NCBI GenBank assembly: GCA_051155755.1
Contig: DAXETY010000014.1
Location: forward strand, 1-11,793
Length of the DNA: 11,793 nucleotides
Direction: 5' to 3'
Source of the DNA: DAXETY01 sp051155755
Lineage (GTDB): Bacteria; Desulfobacterota; Desulfobacteria; Desulfobacterales; SG8-13
Shown here in pieces: positions 1 to 8,036 of the stretch. Position numbers and translations under genes: made by a program. Below the pieces are notes generated by a model. It was not told the DNA's origin, ran no database searches, and saw nothing but the letters and a program-made list of their open reading frames with translations. Numbering within the stretch: the first letter of the stretch is position 1; each line of letters begins with the position of its first letter.

Positions 1-504
1 TTGCTGCGGCATCGGCAATCGCCGGGCATGCTGCAGCAGCGTCTGCATACGCAGCGTATCCGCGTCGCCCGCCAAAACGGCAGGGTCTTCCGTTTTATAA
101 GCACCGACATCCCGGGCCGCAAAATAAAGCAGCCGGGGCACGGGCACGTAAACAACCCCGATGACCGGTTTGCCGTATTCCACCAGGGCGATATTCACCG
201 TAAACTCGCCGTTGCGTTTGATAAATTCCTTGGTTCCGTCCAGGGGGTCGACGATCCACAAACGTTCCCAGCGTTTCCGTTCTTCGTAGGGGATTTCGCG
301 CCCTTCTTCGCTTAAAACCGGCAGTCCGTCGATGGAAAGCGCATCCATCAGCAGATCGTGGGATTTGCGGTCCGCCTGGGTCAGCGGGGACAAATCCTCC
401 TTGTGCTCCACGGCGCAATCCGAATCGTACACCTCCAGAACCACCTTCCCGGCGTCCAGTGCGGCACGAACGGCTTTAACCAGCAGCAACGCGTCGTCTT
501 CCAT
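1..504 (-). CDS. cysQ: 3'(2'),5'-bisphosphate nucleotidase CysQ, partial (C-terminus beyond window edge)
   Basis: Reading the minus strand from the ATG at 504 gives 168 residues open to the window edge. The FIG/inositol-monophosphatase fold signature is clear: a KEDLSPLTQAD segment at residues 35-45, SEEG at 66-69, and the metal-binding DPLDGTKEF at 86-94, followed by NGEFTVNIALV. The SPxTxAD plus DPLDGTKEF combination is typical of CysQ, which removes the 3'-phosphate from PAP (3'-phosphoadenosine 5'-phosphate), recycling the by-product of PAPS-dependent reactions; some members also hydrolyse inositol phosphates. The cytosolic family is usually about 240-270 residues, so roughly the last third is missing. 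An in-frame TAG lies a few codons upstream of the ATG, and an AGGTG sits at suitable spacing, which supports this start. It lies 24 bases downstream of the HMA-protein gene and is probably co-transcribed with it. A generic inositol-monophosphatase relative is the alternative. Confidence 0.93.
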   Translation of the reverse strand, partial: MEDDALLLVKAVRAALDAGKVVLEVYDSDCAVEHKEDLSPLTQADRKSHDLLMDALSIDGLPVLSEEGREIPYEERKRWERLWIVDPLDGTKEFIKRNGEFTVNIALVEYGKPVIGVVYVPVPRLLYFAARDVGAYKTEDPAVLAGDADTLRMQTLLQHARRLPMPQQ

Positions 505-528
505 GAAAGCACCTGCGGGGTTGCACCC

Positions 529-732
529 CTATTGAGCCGGGTAGTTGATTTCCTGCAACGTCCGGCGGATTTTTTCGGCCGTGGCCGGTGTATCCCACTC
601 AACCGTTATGGTTTTGGCAGCGGGGTCGCCGTCCACCTTTCGGACACCGTCCAGTTCTGTCAACTCGTTTTGAATACTCATCACGCAGTGACCGCAGGAA
701 ATGTTGGGTATGGCGAATGTTTCCTTTGACAT
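529..732 (-). CDS. small heavy-metal-associated (HMA) domain protein, CopZ-like
   Basis: This complete 67-residue protein is a single HMA domain with a beta-alpha-beta-beta-alpha-beta pattern. The metal site is ISCGHCVMSI, with C13 and C16 forming the CXXC that binds Cu(I) or another soft metal in this family. The C-terminal half (KTITVEWDTPATAEKIRRTLQEINYP) matches the usual end of stand-alone copper chaperones, and the length is typical. The start at 732 is chosen because the domain begins there and an AAGGA lies 9-10 bases upstream; an in-frame ATG further up would add a basic, low-complexity tail that the family lacks. A sigma70-like promoter lies 77 bases upstream. The next gene, cysQ, follows after 24 bases. 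The family points to cytosolic metal delivery or sensing; the metal and the partner ATPase cannot be told from this window. Confidence 0.88.
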   Translation of the reverse strand: MSKETFAIPNISCGHCVMSIQNELTELDGVRKVDGDPAAKTITVEWDTPATAEKIRRTLQEINYPAQ

Positions 733-808
733 TGTCGCGCATCCTTGTGATTTAGAGTGTTCATCTATTTTCTGCAGATGGGCACTCGTTTCTCTGTTTA
801 CAAGGATA

Positions 809-837
809 CTAATAGAGATGGATCCGGCCAAAGTCAA
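809..837 (-). promoter_or_regulatory. sigma70-like promoter for the HMA protein-cysQ pair
   Basis: On the minus strand, TTGACT (837-832) and TATTAG (814-809) are separated by exactly 17 bases: a 5/6 match to the -35 consensus and 4/6 to the -10. Transcription would begin near 802, about 70 bases before the HMA gene. Seen by eye only. Confidence 0.5.
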
Positions 838-964
838 ATCACGGCGCCGTCGGCACAAATGAAGGGCGATATTTTACCGCCCGTCACATCCAGATCGTAG
901 ACCCATCGCGGCCATCGGCGGCGTGCCGGAGAGATATCCAAAGCACACCCGAATATCCGGGGTT

Positions 965-994
965 TTGACGAATCCGGACCTGTTGGTATATAAT
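965..994 (+). promoter_or_regulatory. sigma70-like promoter for the membrane protein-CPBP pair
   Basis: TTGACG (965-970) and a perfect TATAAT (989-994) are separated by 18 bases. The expected transcription start is near 1001. This would exclude the TTG at 997 as the start of the following gene and favours a start further in. It is divergent from the promoter at 809-837. Confidence 0.55.
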
Positions 995-1068
995 TTTTGA
1001 ACCTGCACGCCGCAAATGTATTCCGGCAAGGTTACGATTTTCTTTACCCGAAACCGAGCGTTTCCAAT

Positions 1069-2565
1069 TTGTCTGCCAACACCCAGCAAACTTCCGGCAC
1101 TCCGCTCGCCCTGACAGCCGGTTTGATCACCGCTCAGATCATCGCCACGGTTCATGTGTTCCGCTCCAATCAACACATTTACCGACAGGCCGCCGCACTG
1201 GCGGAGACCGGATATCTCACCGTGCCGAACCCCCTGACGGCGACGCAGTTGCTGCAAGTGGATTCCGCCCTGGCCGGGGGCCTTTTCTTCACGCTCAGTG
1301 CCGGAGCAGCGCTCTCGCTGTTGTCCCTGGCCGCGGCCTGGTTGTGGGTGCATGCGTTCGCCCGCAGCCGCCTGGTGGGTTTCGGTTTCGGGCTGCTGCT
1401 GGCGACCGGTCTGTTGCTGGTCAACCGCGACGGGTTCAACCCGACGGCTTCGGCTTACCTCATGTTGGTGCCGACCGTCGTTTTCTGGCGCTACGCACGC
1501 CGGTCCCGCAATGCGGTTCCTTCGCCCGTCGTCGCCCCACTGGTCGGCCTGGGGTTGCTGGCGACCGGCTGGGGGATTGCTGCCGGACCCAACCTTTTTC
1601 TCGATGTGCGCGACACCCTGCTGCTTTCCAACCCGGCCGGCATTGCCGTCAACGATTTTTACTACCGCAACACACTGTTTGCGGCCGAAGCCTTTAAATC
1701 ACCGGGACAGCGACTCCAGAAAGCCTTTGCGCTTTTGGGCGAAACCGATACGGCCGAAGGAATGCTGCTTGAGCGCAGCCTGCGAAATCAGGACTGGCTG
1801 GCGGTGACCGATTCTCAGGCGGTGGTGTCGACCGCAGGGCTGCAGAATCGCAACGTGTTTCTGTACCACCGCAAGAGGCTGGTTCTGGAAAAGCCGCTGG
1901 CGGAAATGCTGTCCCGGCCCGGGGACGTTCTGGCGGAATTCTCCCGGGCCTTAGATCGCTGGGCGGTTTTCCGCAGCCTTTGCTATTTTGGGATATTGCT
2001 GGCGTTTCCGACCCTGCTCTACACGGCCTTGTACCTGGCACTGCAAGCAGCGGCCCAACCGTGGTGCCGCAAACCCATTGCCGCCTGGCTGTCGGCAGGC
2101 ATATGCGTTGCCGCAGGCTTGGCCGGTCTGGTCCCGGCCCTGATGCTGACGACAACGCTCACCGATGTTCGCACCATTTCCAGGGCCCTGAATTCCGACA
2201 GCGGTCTGCAGCGCGATGCGGCGCTGAAATCCGTGGTGCGGGAAAAATTGGAGATCACCGATTTCCCGGCCTACCGCCATACCTGGCAAAGCAACCGGCT
2301 CTCGGAGCGCTACTGGGCAGCCCGCGCCCTGGGTGTCAGCCGCAACCCCGCAACGGTTGACGAATTGATGCGGCTGCTGGACGATCCGCATCCGAATGTT
2401 GTCTGCCAGGCGCTGGCCGCCATCGGCCGGCGCAAGGTCACTGGGGCCGCCCCGCGCATACAGACGCTGCTGGCCACCTCAAACCACTGGTACGTGCAAC
2501 GATATGGATACATCGCCTTGAGGTCTCTGGGATGGACCCAGCCCGCATTGACAACCGCACCCTGA
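1069..2565 (+). CDS. polytopic membrane protein with C-terminal HEAT-like repeats, unknown function
   Basis: I do not recognise the family. The reading frame opens after a TAA at 991-993, so possible starts are TTG 997, TTG 1069 or GTG 1156. None has a convincing ribosome site. TTG 1069 is preferred because the promoter's -10 box ends at 994 and because it leaves a short tail before the first hydrophobic segment. From 1069 the protein has 498 residues. About five hydrophobic segments occupy the N-terminal 170 residues (first LALTAGLITAQIIATVHVF), then a soluble stretch of roughly 130 residues, then two more segments at about 303-360. The last ~115 residues look like HEAT repeats (for example VDELMRLLDDPHPNVVCQALAAIG), a scaffold for protein contacts. 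The end overlaps the CPBP protease gene by 34 bases, implying translational coupling and possibly a shared membrane role. Gene reality is likely; start and function are uncertain. Confidence 0.72.
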   Translation: MSANTQQTSGTPLALTAGLITAQIIATVHVFRSNQHIYRQAAALAETGYLTVPNPLTATQLLQVDSALAGGLFFTLSAGAALSLLSLAAAWLWVHAFARSRLVGFGFGLLLATGLLLVNRDGFNPTASAYLMLVPTVVFWRYARRSRNAVPSPVVAPLVGLGLLATGWGIAAGPNLFLDVRDTLLLSNPAGIAVNDFYYRNTLFAAEAFKSPGQRLQKAFALLGETDTAEGMLLERSLRNQDWLAVTDSQAVVSTAGLQNRNVFLYHRKRLVLEKPLAEMLSRPGDVLAEFSRALDRWAVFRSLCYFGILLAFPTLLYTALYLALQAAAQPWCRKPIAAWLSAGICVAAGLAGLVPALMLTTTLTDVRTISRALNSDSGLQRDAALKSVVREKLEITDFPAYRHTWQSNRLSERYWAARALGVSRNPATVDELMRLLDDPHPNVVCQALAAIGRRKVTGAAPRIQTLLATSNHWYVQRYGYIALRSLGWTQPALTTAP

Positions 2566-3182
2566 TGCTCTCGCTGGCCTCCGTGGCGGGAGCGGAACTG
2601 CTGACGGCATCGATTCTCAGCCTGGTTCCCGACGTGGACACGATCGCTTTTACCGGATCGGTGCGCCTGCTGGAAGGCGCCTTTATCCTGTGGATCGTCG
2701 CTGCCGTCGGCCCGGGCCTGACGGCCCTGGGTTTTTCCCGCAACACCGCCGCCCGGGGCATCGGCCGCGGGTTGCTCTGGTCGGCGGCATTCGGCGCCCT
2801 GGCCGCTGCCGCCGGTGGCCTGCTGTACTGGGCCGGTATGCCCATCCCGTCTGCCGCGTCGATGGGACTGCCGCAGGGATGGGTCGCGATGGCCAAGTTC
2901 TTCCTGGTGGCCGGCCTGATCGGCCCGGTGGCCGAAGAAATCTTCTTTCGGGGCATTTTATTCGGTTTTTTCCGACGCTGGGGCTTCCCTCTGGCCTTGG
3001 CGGTAAGCACTGCGCTTTTCGCGGTCGTGCATCCCTTCCAGAACCTGCCGTTAACCCAGGTCATCGGCGGGATCCTCTTCGCGCTGGCCTATGAAAAAGA
3101 GGGCACCCTGCTGACCCCCATCACCATCCATGTCACGGGCAACAATGCCCTGTTTTTACTGGCCCTGTGGATGCGTTCCTGA
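2532..3182 (+). CDS. CPBP-family (CAAX/Abi-type) intramembrane metalloprotease
   Basis: This 216-residue hydrophobic protein carries the three CPBP motifs in order: EEIFFRG at 135-141 (tandem glutamates and arginine), FAVVHPF with H167, and HVTGN with H200 and N204. These residues form the metal/catalytic site within the membrane in Rce1-like proteases. Around six transmembrane segments are visible, and the length is typical. Bacterial members process membrane or peptide substrates, and some act in bacteriocin self-immunity; the substrate here is unknown. The start at 2532 has a GAGGT eight bases upstream, which supports it although it overlaps the preceding membrane-protein gene by 34 bases. 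An in-frame ATG at 2565 overlaps that gene's TGA (TGATG) and is a fallback start. The overlap suggests co-translation, so the HEAT-containing neighbour may be a partner or substrate adaptor (inference). Confidence 0.9.
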   Translation: MDPARIDNRTLMLSLASVAGAELLTASILSLVPDVDTIAFTGSVRLLEGAFILWIVAAVGPGLTALGFSRNTAARGIGRGLLWSAAFGALAAAAGGLLYWAGMPIPSAASMGLPQGWVAMAKFFLVAGLIGPVAEEIFFRGILFGFFRRWGFPLALAVSTALFAVVHPFQNLPLTQVIGGILFALAYEKEGTLLTPITIHVTGNNALFLLALWMRS

Positions 3183-3228
3183 ATGCCCCGAAAATACCGA
3201 AATCATGCCACAATGTAGCCATTTCCGT

Positions 3229-3257
3229 TTGACAGGCCCAACCGGGTCTGCTACAAG
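3229..3257 (+). promoter_or_regulatory. sigma70-like promoter for the hdrA-like gene
   Basis: A perfect TTGACA (3229-3234) is followed after 17 bases by TACAAG (3252-3257; 4/6 match to the -10 consensus). The start of transcription would be near 3264, giving a leader of about 50 bases. It lies in the 134-base gap after the CPBP gene, so hdrA appears to be its own transcription unit. Confidence 0.55.
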
Positions 3258-3303
3258 GACTTCTTGGTCAAAAAACCGAATCCCTCGGGGTAAATCACGT
3301 CAC

Positions 3304-3310
3304 GGAGGAG
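3304..3310 (+). promoter_or_regulatory. ribosome binding site fixing the hdrA start
   Basis: GGAGGAG lies six bases before the ATG at 3317. It is the best Shine-Dalgarno match in the window. It matters because it shows that translation begins 59 codons upstream of the in-frame TGA, rather than at the GTG just after that TGA. Confidence 0.85.
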
Positions 3311-3316
3311 TCTTCT

Positions 3317-6300
3317 ATGCCAACGAACAAAAGCGGCTCGGTCATGGTGGTCGGCGCGGGTATCGCCGGAATGCAGAGTGCTCTCGATCTGGCGGAATCC
3401 GGCTATTACGTCTATCTGGTGGAAAAAACTTCAGCCATCGGAGGGCTGATGTCCCAGCTCGACAAGACGTTTCCCACCAACGACTGTGCCATGTGAGTGA
3501 TCTCGCCCAAACTGGTCGAGGTCGGCCGGCACCTGAACATCGAACTGCTCACGAATACCGATTTGCTTGGCCTGGACGGCGAACCGGGCAATTTCACCGC
3601 CCGCATCCGCCGACAGCCCCGCTATGTGGATCTTTCGAAATGCACCAGCTGCGGGGATTGCGCCAAAGTCTGCCCCATCGAGGTCCCGGACGAATACAAC
3701 GAAGGCCTGAACCAGCGCAAAGCCATCTATAAAAAATATCCCCAGGCCATTCCGGGGGCCTATGCCATCAGCAAACGCAGCGTGTCGCCCTGCAAGGCCA
3801 CCTGCCCGGCGCACGTCAGCATCCAGGGTTATATCGCCCTGATCAACCAGGGCAAATATGCCGAAGCGCTCAAGCTCTTCCGCGACGAGCACCCCTTCCC
3901 GGGGGTGTGCGGCCGCGTCTGTCATCACCCCTGCGAAGGGGTGTGCACCCGCGGGGAAGTCGACCAGCCCATTGCCATTCGCGAGCTGCACCGCTTCCTG
4001 GCCGACTGGGAACTGACCCAGGACGAAGTGGTCACGGTCGACAAAGTCGATGAAAAACGCAGCGAAAAAATCGCGATCATCGGTTCGGGCCCCGCCGGCC
4101 TGGGGGCGGCCTATTCCCTGGCGCGCAACGGCTATCCGGTCACTGTCTTCGAAAAACTGCCGGTCAAAGGCGGCATGATGGCCGTGGGCATTCCCGAATA
4201 CCGCCTGCCCCGGGACATCCTGAACAACGAGATCGAAGCCATCGAAAAACTGGGCGTCGAGATCAAAACCGGGGTGACTTTCGGCGAAGACATCACCCTG
4301 GACAGCCTGAAAAGAGACGGATATGCCTCGGTTTTTCTGGCCACCGGCCTGCACGGCGGCCGGCGCCTGGGCGTGGAAAACGAAGACGTCGAAGGCGTAC
4401 TGCAGGGCGTGGAGTTCCTGCGCGATGCAGCCATGGGCAAGGAAGTGAAAATCGGCGACGAGGTGATCGTCATCGGCGGCGGCAACGTGGCCATCGACGT
4501 GGCCCTGACCGCCAAACGCCTGGGCGCCAAGAAAGTTACCCTGGTGTGCCTGGAGCGCCGCGAGGAGATGCCGGCCTGGCAGCACGAGATCGAAGAAGCC
4601 CTGGAAAGCGAAATCGAGATCGTCAACAGCTTCGGGCCCAAGGCCTTTTTCATCGACAAGAGCCAGAAGGTTTCGGGGCTTGAGTTCAAGACCTGCACGG
4701 CCGTGTTCGACGAACAGGGCCGCTTCAATCCCAGCTACGATGAAGCCCAGTGCACCCCCATGTTCGGCGACACCGTGATCGTGGCCATCGGACAGAGCGC
4801 CGAACTTAGCTATGCCGAAGGTCAGGGCATCCGGATCACCCCGCGCGGCGGCCTGGAAGCCGACCCGGTGACGCTGCAAACGCCTGTCGAATGGGTGTTT
4901 GCCGGCGGCGACGTGCACCACGGCCCCCGGTCGGTGGTCGAAGCGGTGGAAGCCGGCAAGAAAGCCGCCGAAAGCATCCACCGTTACGTCAACGGCCTGG
5001 ATCTGCGCGAAGGCCGCGACCAGGATTGGGATTTCGAGAAACCCGACACCTCCGGTGAAAAGACCCGGCATCGGGTCCCGGTGCGCTGTCTCGACCCCGA
5101 CGCCCGCGAGTGCAATTTTCTGGAGGTCTCTTTCGGCTACAACGAAGAAGAAGCCCGCAGCGAAGCCGAGCGCTGCCTGCGGTGCGGCATCTGCTCGGAG
5201 TGCTACCAGTGCGTGGAAGCCTGCCTGGCCGGTGCCATCGACCACGAGCAACACGCCGAAGAAAAAGAGCTGCGGGTCGGGTCGGTGATTCTGTCCACCG
5301 GCAGCGAACCCTACGATCCCGGTTCGCTGGCGGACCTTTACAAGTACCAGGCCAACGCCAATGTCATGACCAGCCTGGAGTTCGAACGGATCCTGAGCGC
5401 CTCGGGCCCCACCATGGGCCACCTGGCACGGCCCACCGACGGCAAGGAGCCCAAAAAGGTCGCCTGGCTGCAGTGCATCGGCTCGCGGGACACCAACCGC
5501 TGCGGCAACAGCTATTGCTCCTCGGTCTGCTGCATGTATGCCATCAAGGATGCCATGATCGCCAAGGAGCATTCCAAAGAACCCCTGGACTGCGCCATCT
5601 TCAACATGGACATCCGCACCTTCGGCAAGGATTACGAAACTTATTACAATCGGGCCCGCGACAAGGAAGGTGTCCGCTTCATCAACGCCCGCATTCACAC
5701 CGTCGATCCGGTGCCGGACAGCGACGACCTTTCGGTGAAGTTCGCCGACGACAGCGGCGCCATGCAGGAAGAGATTTTCGACATGGTCGTCCTGTCGGTG
5801 GGTCTGCAGGTGCCCGAATCGATGCGCGAAGTGGCCGACCGCCTGGGGATCACGCTGAACAAGAACCGCTTCGTCGAAAGCGACCCCTTTCTGCCGGTGG
5901 CCACATCCCGGCCCGGGGTGTATGCCTGCGGCGTTCTGCAGGGCCCCAAGGACATTCCCGAATCGGTCACCCAGGCCAGTGCCGCCGCCGGCGAGGCCGG
6001 TGCGATCCTGGCCGAAGCCCGCGGCAGCGACGCCAAGGAAAAAGTCGTGCCGCCCGAGCGGGACATTGCCGGCGAAGATCTGCGCATCGGTGTGTTCGTC
6101 TGCAACTGCGGCATCAACATCGGCGGTATCGTCGATGTGCCGGCCGTGCGTGAGTATGCCGCCCGTCTGCCCGGGGTAGTGATTTCCGACGAAAACCTGT
6201 TTACCTGCAGCCAGGACAGCCAGGAGAAAATCAAGGAAATCATCGAAGAACAGCAACTCAACCGGGTGGTGGTGGCCTCCTGCAGCCCCAAGACCCACGA

Positions 6301-7753
6301 GGCCATCTTCATGGACACCCTGGTGGCCAAGGGGCTGAATCCCTACCTGTTCGAAATGGCCAACATCCGCAACCAGGACTCCTGGGTGCACAGCAAGGAC
6401 CCGGTCAAGGCCACCGAGAAAGCCAAGGAACTGGTCCGCATGGCCGTGGCCCGTGCCGGCACCCTGCGACCGCTGAACGAACGGGTGATTCCGGTCAACG
6501 ACCGCGCCCTGGTGATCGGCGGCGGCATCGCCGGCATGAACGCCGCATTGTCCATCGCCCGCCAGGGGTTTCCGGTAACGCTGCTGGAAAAAGAGGCGCT
6601 GCTGGGTGGTATGGCCCGAAAACTGCACCACACCATCGAGGGCGCCGACATCCCGGCCTATCTGAAAAAACTCGCCGCCGATGTGGAGGCCCAGGACAAC
6701 ATCGAGGTCGTCACCAACGGGCGGATCTCGGATTTTTCAGGCTACCAGGGGAACTTCAAAACCGAGGTGGAGGTCGGCCCGGACCGCGTCAAAAAAGTCA
6801 TCGACCACGGCGTGATCGTGGCAGCCACCGGGGCCCACGAATACAAGCCCAAAGAATTCCTTTATGGCGAAGATCCGCGGGTCCTCACCCAGGTGGAACT
6901 CAGCGATCGTCTGGCCGAAAAAGGCGCCGGCGATCTCACCACCACCGTGATGATCCAGTGCGTGGGCTCCCGCAATGAGGAATTTCCCAACTGTTCGCGC
7001 ATTTGTTGCCAGAGCGCTATCAAAAACGCTTTGGAAATCAAAAACAACAATCCCGATGCCCAGGTGTTCATCCTGTACCGGGACATCCGCACCTACGGTC
7101 AGCTGGAAGATTACTACACCGAGGCCCGCCGCAAGGGCGTGATTTTCATCCGCTTCAGCCAGGATCGACCGCCGGCCGTCAGCGCCGGCGACGACGGCAT
7201 TCACGTGCGGGTCGAAGATCACGTCCTCAAGCAGGAAATCGAAATCACCGCCGATCTGCTGGCGCTGAGCGCCGGCGCGCGCCCCAACGACACCGATGCC
7301 CTGGCCAAAATCATGAAGCTGGGACGCAACACGGACGGTTACCTGGTGGAAGCGCACGTAAAACTGCGTCCGGTGGACATGGGGTCGGAAGGCGTGTTCC
7401 TTTGCGGCACGGCCCACGCCCCCAAACTGATCTCCGAGGCCATTTCCCAGGCCCAGGCCTCCGCCTCCCGGGCGGTGACCTTCCTGTCCAAGGACGAGAT
7501 CAAGCTCTCGGCCATTACCGCCAAGGTGGACATCGACCACTGCGTCAAATGCCTGACCTGCGTGCGGTCCTGTCCCTTCGGCGTGCCGCACTTCGACGAA
7601 GCGCGGCACGAGATCGTCATCGACGAGGCCCTTTGCCAGGGCTGCGGGGTATGCACGGCGGTCTGCCCGCGGCAGACCATCGGTCTGAGCAGCTACGAAG
7701 ACGATCAGATCTTTTGCAAGATCGACTGCCTGCTGGAAGGTGAAGGGGCTTAG
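3317..7753 (+). CDS. hdrA: selenocysteine-containing HdrA-NfnB/GltD-HdrA fusion flavin/iron-sulfur oxidoreductase
   Basis: The 1478-residue protein (with UGA at codon 60 read as Sec) is a cytosolic electron-transfer flavoprotein. In order: an HdrA FAD motif GAGIAG (13-18) and CAMU (57-60); a ferredoxin cluster C109/112/115/119; a cysteine-rich GltD/NfnB-type region (C159, 163, 198, 202, 206, 210); its dinucleotide folds GSGPAG (256-261) and GGGNVA (387-392); cysteines 620-636; the rest of the first HdrA fold with C720 and CSSVCC ending at 739. A second HdrA copy follows: N-terminal cysteines 929, 931, 964, 989; GGGIAG (1068-1073); C1215 and CSRICC (1226-1231). The C-terminus has two ferredoxin clusters (C1409-1419, C1440-1450). 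HdrA is the flavin-bifurcating subunit of heterodisulfide reductases; NfnB/GltD modules exchange electrons with NAD(P)H. The second copy lacks the CxxC/U motif. No hdrB, hdrC or mvhD lies beside it, so its partners are unknown. An automatic caller would split it into a 59-codon stub and a truncated gene. Confidence 0.9.
3494..3496 (+). other. in-frame UGA read as selenocysteine (codon 60 of the hdrA-like gene)
   Basis: The TGA falls within PTNDCAM-(UGA)-VISPKLVEVGRH. HdrA proteins are conserved here as NDC-x-M-C followed by (I/L/V)-x-SPK, so the UGA replaces the second cysteine of a CxxC. The frame is continuous for 59 codons before and 1418 codons after, with no other stop. HdrA selenoproteins are known from methanogens and deltaproteobacterial sulfate reducers. 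Sec is the best reading; a sequencing error for TGC/TGT is the main alternative. Confidence 0.88.
3512..3529 (+). promoter_or_regulatory. candidate bacterial SECIS hairpin
   Basis: CUGGUCG (3512-3518) pairs with CGGCCGG (3523-3529) in seven base pairs, two of them G-U, closing an AGGU loop (3519-3522). The loop begins 22 bases after the UGA, inside the spacing range described for bacterial SECIS elements, and has G at its second position as expected. The E. coli fdhF SECIS loop also starts AGGU. It lies in coding sequence, as bacterial SECIS elements do. The role is to tether SelB-Sec-tRNA at the UGA. Folding was done by eye. Confidence 0.72.
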
Positions 7754-7781
7754 TTCGGCCGTAATGTTACAGCCAACCAGG

Positions 7782-7815
7782 AAGCGCTGCGGGGTTTTCC
7801 CGCAGCGCTTTTTTT
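7782..7815 (+). terminator. intrinsic terminator of the hdrA-like gene
   Basis: AGCGCTGCGGG (7783-7793) pairs perfectly with CCCGCAGCGCT (7799-7809) around a five-base GTTTT loop, followed by a run of T to 7815. It starts 29 bases after the hdrA stop codon. This is a strong rho-independent terminator and shows that no gene downstream is co-transcribed with hdrA. Confidence 0.93.
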
Positions 7816-7879
7816 ATGGCGCGCGGGGACGACGATTCGCGGTGACCGAATTGAGGCGAAAATTTGCCTCGGATAGGGG

Positions 7880-7910
7880 CAGGTACAGTGACCTGCCCTA
7901 CGACGGCAGG
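7880..7910. repeat. 31-bp direct repeat, copy 1, with hairpin
   Basis: It is identical over 31 bases to 8006-8036. The segment 7874-7900 folds as TAGGGGCAGGT against ACCTGCCCTA around a six-base ACAGTG loop, with one bulged G. Similarity to copy 2 extends outwards in diverged form: upstream CGAAA-x-TTTGCC-x-CGG, downstream TACG, AATT and AGGGCCG. The real unit is therefore nearer 80-90 bases. It resembles dispersed intergenic palindromes of REP/MITE type; family unknown. Confidence 0.8.
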
Positions 7911-8005
7911 GTCTTTTACGCAATTGCGCAGGGCCGGATTCCTCGCCGGCCGGAAGCCGTCTTTGGACAGAATCGACCGGAACGAAACTTTGCCCCGGCT
8001 GCGGC

Positions 8006-8036
8006 CAGGTACAGTGACCTGCCCTACGACGGCAGG
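8006..8036. repeat. 31-bp direct repeat, copy 2, with hairpin
   Basis: It is identical to 7880-7910 at a period of 126 bases. CAGGT/ACCTG pair around the same ACAGTG loop, but the left arm is degraded relative to copy 1 (GCGGC instead of TAGGGG). A 9-base inverted repeat, GCCGTCTTT at 7956-7964 and AAAGACGGC at 8073-8081, brackets this copy and may mark the ends of an element. Confidence 0.8.

Noticed and set aside
864..882. GGGCG/CGCCC hairpin between the two divergent promoters.
   Set aside because: Only five base pairs with a nine-base loop and no T-run; not distinguishable from chance in GC-rich DNA.
3431..6631. A 1066-codon open frame on the minus strand, antisense to the hdrA-like gene.
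   Set aside because: Its translation is low-complexity (rich in His, Asp, Gly, Ala, Phe) with no recognisable domain. It mirrors the codon bias of the real GC-rich gene on the plus strand, where every HdrA and ferredoxin motif is intact.
3497..7753. Reading the hdrA-like gene as starting at the GTG right after the TGA.
   Set aside because: There is no ribosome site before 3497, and the product would lack the FAD GxGxxG strand. Codons 1-59 supply exactly that conserved sequence in the same frame behind a strong GGAGGAG.
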